64,000 nt of DNA, from contig VZRR01008077.1 of the NCBI GenBank assembly GCA_013398015.1, positions 4,792 to 68,791 on the forward strand, in the 5' to 3' direction. The position numbers and the translations under genes are program-made. This DNA comes from Oreocharis arfaki. Its lineage: Eukaryota; Chordata; Aves; Passeriformes; Paramythiidae. A model generated the notes under the pieces. The model was given only the letters and a program-made list of their open reading frames with translations, was not told the DNA's origin and made no database searches. This document shows positions 62,401-64,000 of this stretch, in pieces. Each line of letters starts with the position of its first letter. The stretch's first letter is position 1.

Positions 62401-64000
62401 TATTTTTTTGTGGTGTAATTGCATGACGCAAGTCTCAAGCTTGGACTCAACAGATCCCAGCACCATCTGTTGTCAAGACACCTCTTGATGGCAAGAGTGA
62501 GACAAAAAACCTGTCCCAGTAGCCTGTATTTCTGTCAGCTTGGTTATTCCAATATCACTGTCTGTAGGGCTGTACTGTAAACTGAGTCAGGGAATAGAAT
62601 TGGATTTTAAAAATTATCCCACTCTAATGGTTAATTTTAAGTTTTGTTCATTCCCCATGCTCCCCCACAGCCCTCGGTACAGGAGCAGCAACAGGACCAT
62701 CGACACTCCTCTTGCCAGGAAAGCTGATATGCAGAGCACTTCTGTCTCATTAAATGACATGGCCTCTGTTGACACCTGTCACTCACTGCACAATCCTTCA
62801 GTTTTGAATTTTAAAGCATAAATCCTTGCTGTCAGAGCTAAAGGATGAGGGGCCAAAGATAGAAGCAAACTCTTACAGCTTCAGCAATGATGCAGCCCTG
62901 TGGGAGGCAATCAAGCTGTCAGTGTATGTCACAGTGGGTCTTCTGTGTGGGGTCATGTCACCCTTGGGCATCTGGAAAGGGCTGGGTTGGTGCAGCAGGT
63001 GGTAGTGGTTCATGCACGTATGCTGTTCCCTGGTCCAGGCTCCTGGAAGTAATGATTTCTTCATCCTTAGCTCCTTTTCCTTAGATAACTTTCTCAGGGG
63101 GAAAACTGCAGTGTAAGAGTTACCTCAGAGGTGTTTGTGAAAGTGGCCATGATGTGCTGAGGGAGGTGGAAGAGGCAGCAAGGACAGGGCACACGGGAGT
63201 AACAGATTTTTCACTCTCTGGTAACTAAATGGGGTGGGGAAGATGCTGTACTAGGCCATGATTCTGAGCACCGTAAAATCCCTGGCAGATAAGGAACTAA
63301 GAGTGCTATTTAGAGCCATTGATGGACAGCATGTGCTAGGCCAGCTTCACAGAGCTTTTGTGAAGGGAAGTTGGGTCTTACAAGCAGCAAATTATTAGTA
63401 GTAAGCAGCAGCAGGATAGAAGAGATTGCTTATATGGCTCTGTAACTAGTTAAAGAATCAGAGGTAAGGATTAAATGACTGGTTTCCTTAATGTAGAGGA
63501 GGTGTTAGTGCCGTTTCCTGTTTGTCTGAGCTGAGAATTTTAATCTAATCAAGTGCAGTAGAAACCAGAATCTGACAGAAGTGCGGAAGGACTTTGTGAT
63601 GGTGAGTGTTAAACTGTGTAGGTTAAATACCTTGAGGGAAAACGTTGAGTCAAAACCAAATAAATGTGGGATCTGAGTCAGTGATGTATCAGAGCTGAGA
63701 GAGTTGAACTCTGAAGTTACTAGAAAGGTACATCTGGGCTGTGGTGAGAGGGAATTGGTCTTGCAACACAGTATGTACTTAGAGAAGTCTTGGAAACGGC
63801 CCAGTTTCTCAGGGGAGTTTAGGTTTAAACAGGGGGAGGTGCTGCTGTTCAGCAAATCCCAGTGCCAACGGGGAGTGGAGGGGCCCATACTGAGACTGTG
63901 GTCGGTGCATAGACATTGACAATCACATAGGGAAAGTGAACCCTTCTTATTGAAAAAACTGGTCTGCAAGCTTGGTATCTTCCCCAGAGTTTATTCAAGA
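56467..64000 (+). other. CNNM2 intron 1, right portion to the window end
   Basis: Unique intronic sequence. No segment that would encode the rest of the CNNM2 CBS pair was recognised on the plus strand, so intron 1 probably continues beyond the window. Plus frames at 57775-58250 precede a poly-A run at 58332 but have no recognised homology. A plus frame at 62540-62821 follows an AG acceptor-like site but does not match CNNM2. Confidence 0.65.
58332..58344. repeat. Poly-A run preceded by ATTAAA
   Basis: Thirteen As lie about 45 bp downstream of ATTAAA (near 58279), a variant polyadenylation signal. This could be the tail of a retroposed transcript, but no parent gene is recognised and flanking duplications were not identified. 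Confidence 0.5.

Noticed and set aside
62672..62821. Exon-like stretch after CCCCCACAG
   Set aside because: The acceptor-like site looks fair, but the peptide does not match the expected continuation of the CNNM2 CBS pair.

Overview
The window is vertebrate nuclear DNA, almost certainly avian. The coding exon is a vertebrate cyclin M (CNNM) protein, and the interspersed repeats are CR1-type LINE fragments, all ending in the typical avian CR1 3' terminus and all on the minus strand. There is no sign of bacterial, plasmid or phage sequence: no operons, no tRNA or rRNA genes, no CRISPR array.

The only gene supported with confidence is the 3' part of a large first coding exon of CNNM2 (plus strand, positions 1-1087). 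It is open on the left, so the start codon and N-terminus lie upstream. It encodes the end of the ectodomain, the membrane DUF21 module, the first CBS motif and the beginning of the second, and stops at a good splice donor (AAAG|GTGGGC). The next CNNM2 exon, which should resume with Lys-Ser-His, was not recognised anywhere to the right, so about 63 kb (1088-64000) is read as intron 1. All other open frames are short, many begin at TTG or CTG, and none resembles a known host protein family.

Intron 1 is mostly unique, CpG-poor sequence with a few dated insertions and rearrangements. In order: a 35-bp tandem duplication (5.3 kb); an 11-bp-arm hairpin (12.4 kb); a very recent 115-bp tandem duplication (16.4-16.6 kb); poly-T clusters (18.7, 23.2 and 24.8 kb); a short CR1 tail (31.1 kb); one undetermined base at 36001; a dense CpG patch (36.5 kb); possible regulatory elements (41.0 and 42.8 kb); a roughly 400-bp degenerate interstitial telomeric block (44.56-44.96 kb); the 3' end of an endogenous retrovirus on the minus strand, with a complete 3' LTR, polypurine tract and decayed env-like sequence (45.59 to about 46.85 kb); a three-copy minisatellite (53.3 kb); and two CR1 copies (53.96-54.98 and 56.08-56.47 kb), the larger with a destroyed reverse transcriptase catalytic motif.

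No new multi-gene system is visible. The most interesting stretch is 44.5-46.9 kb, where an interstitial telomeric array and a retroviral LTR lie within 1 kb of each other inside a magnesium-homeostasis gene.
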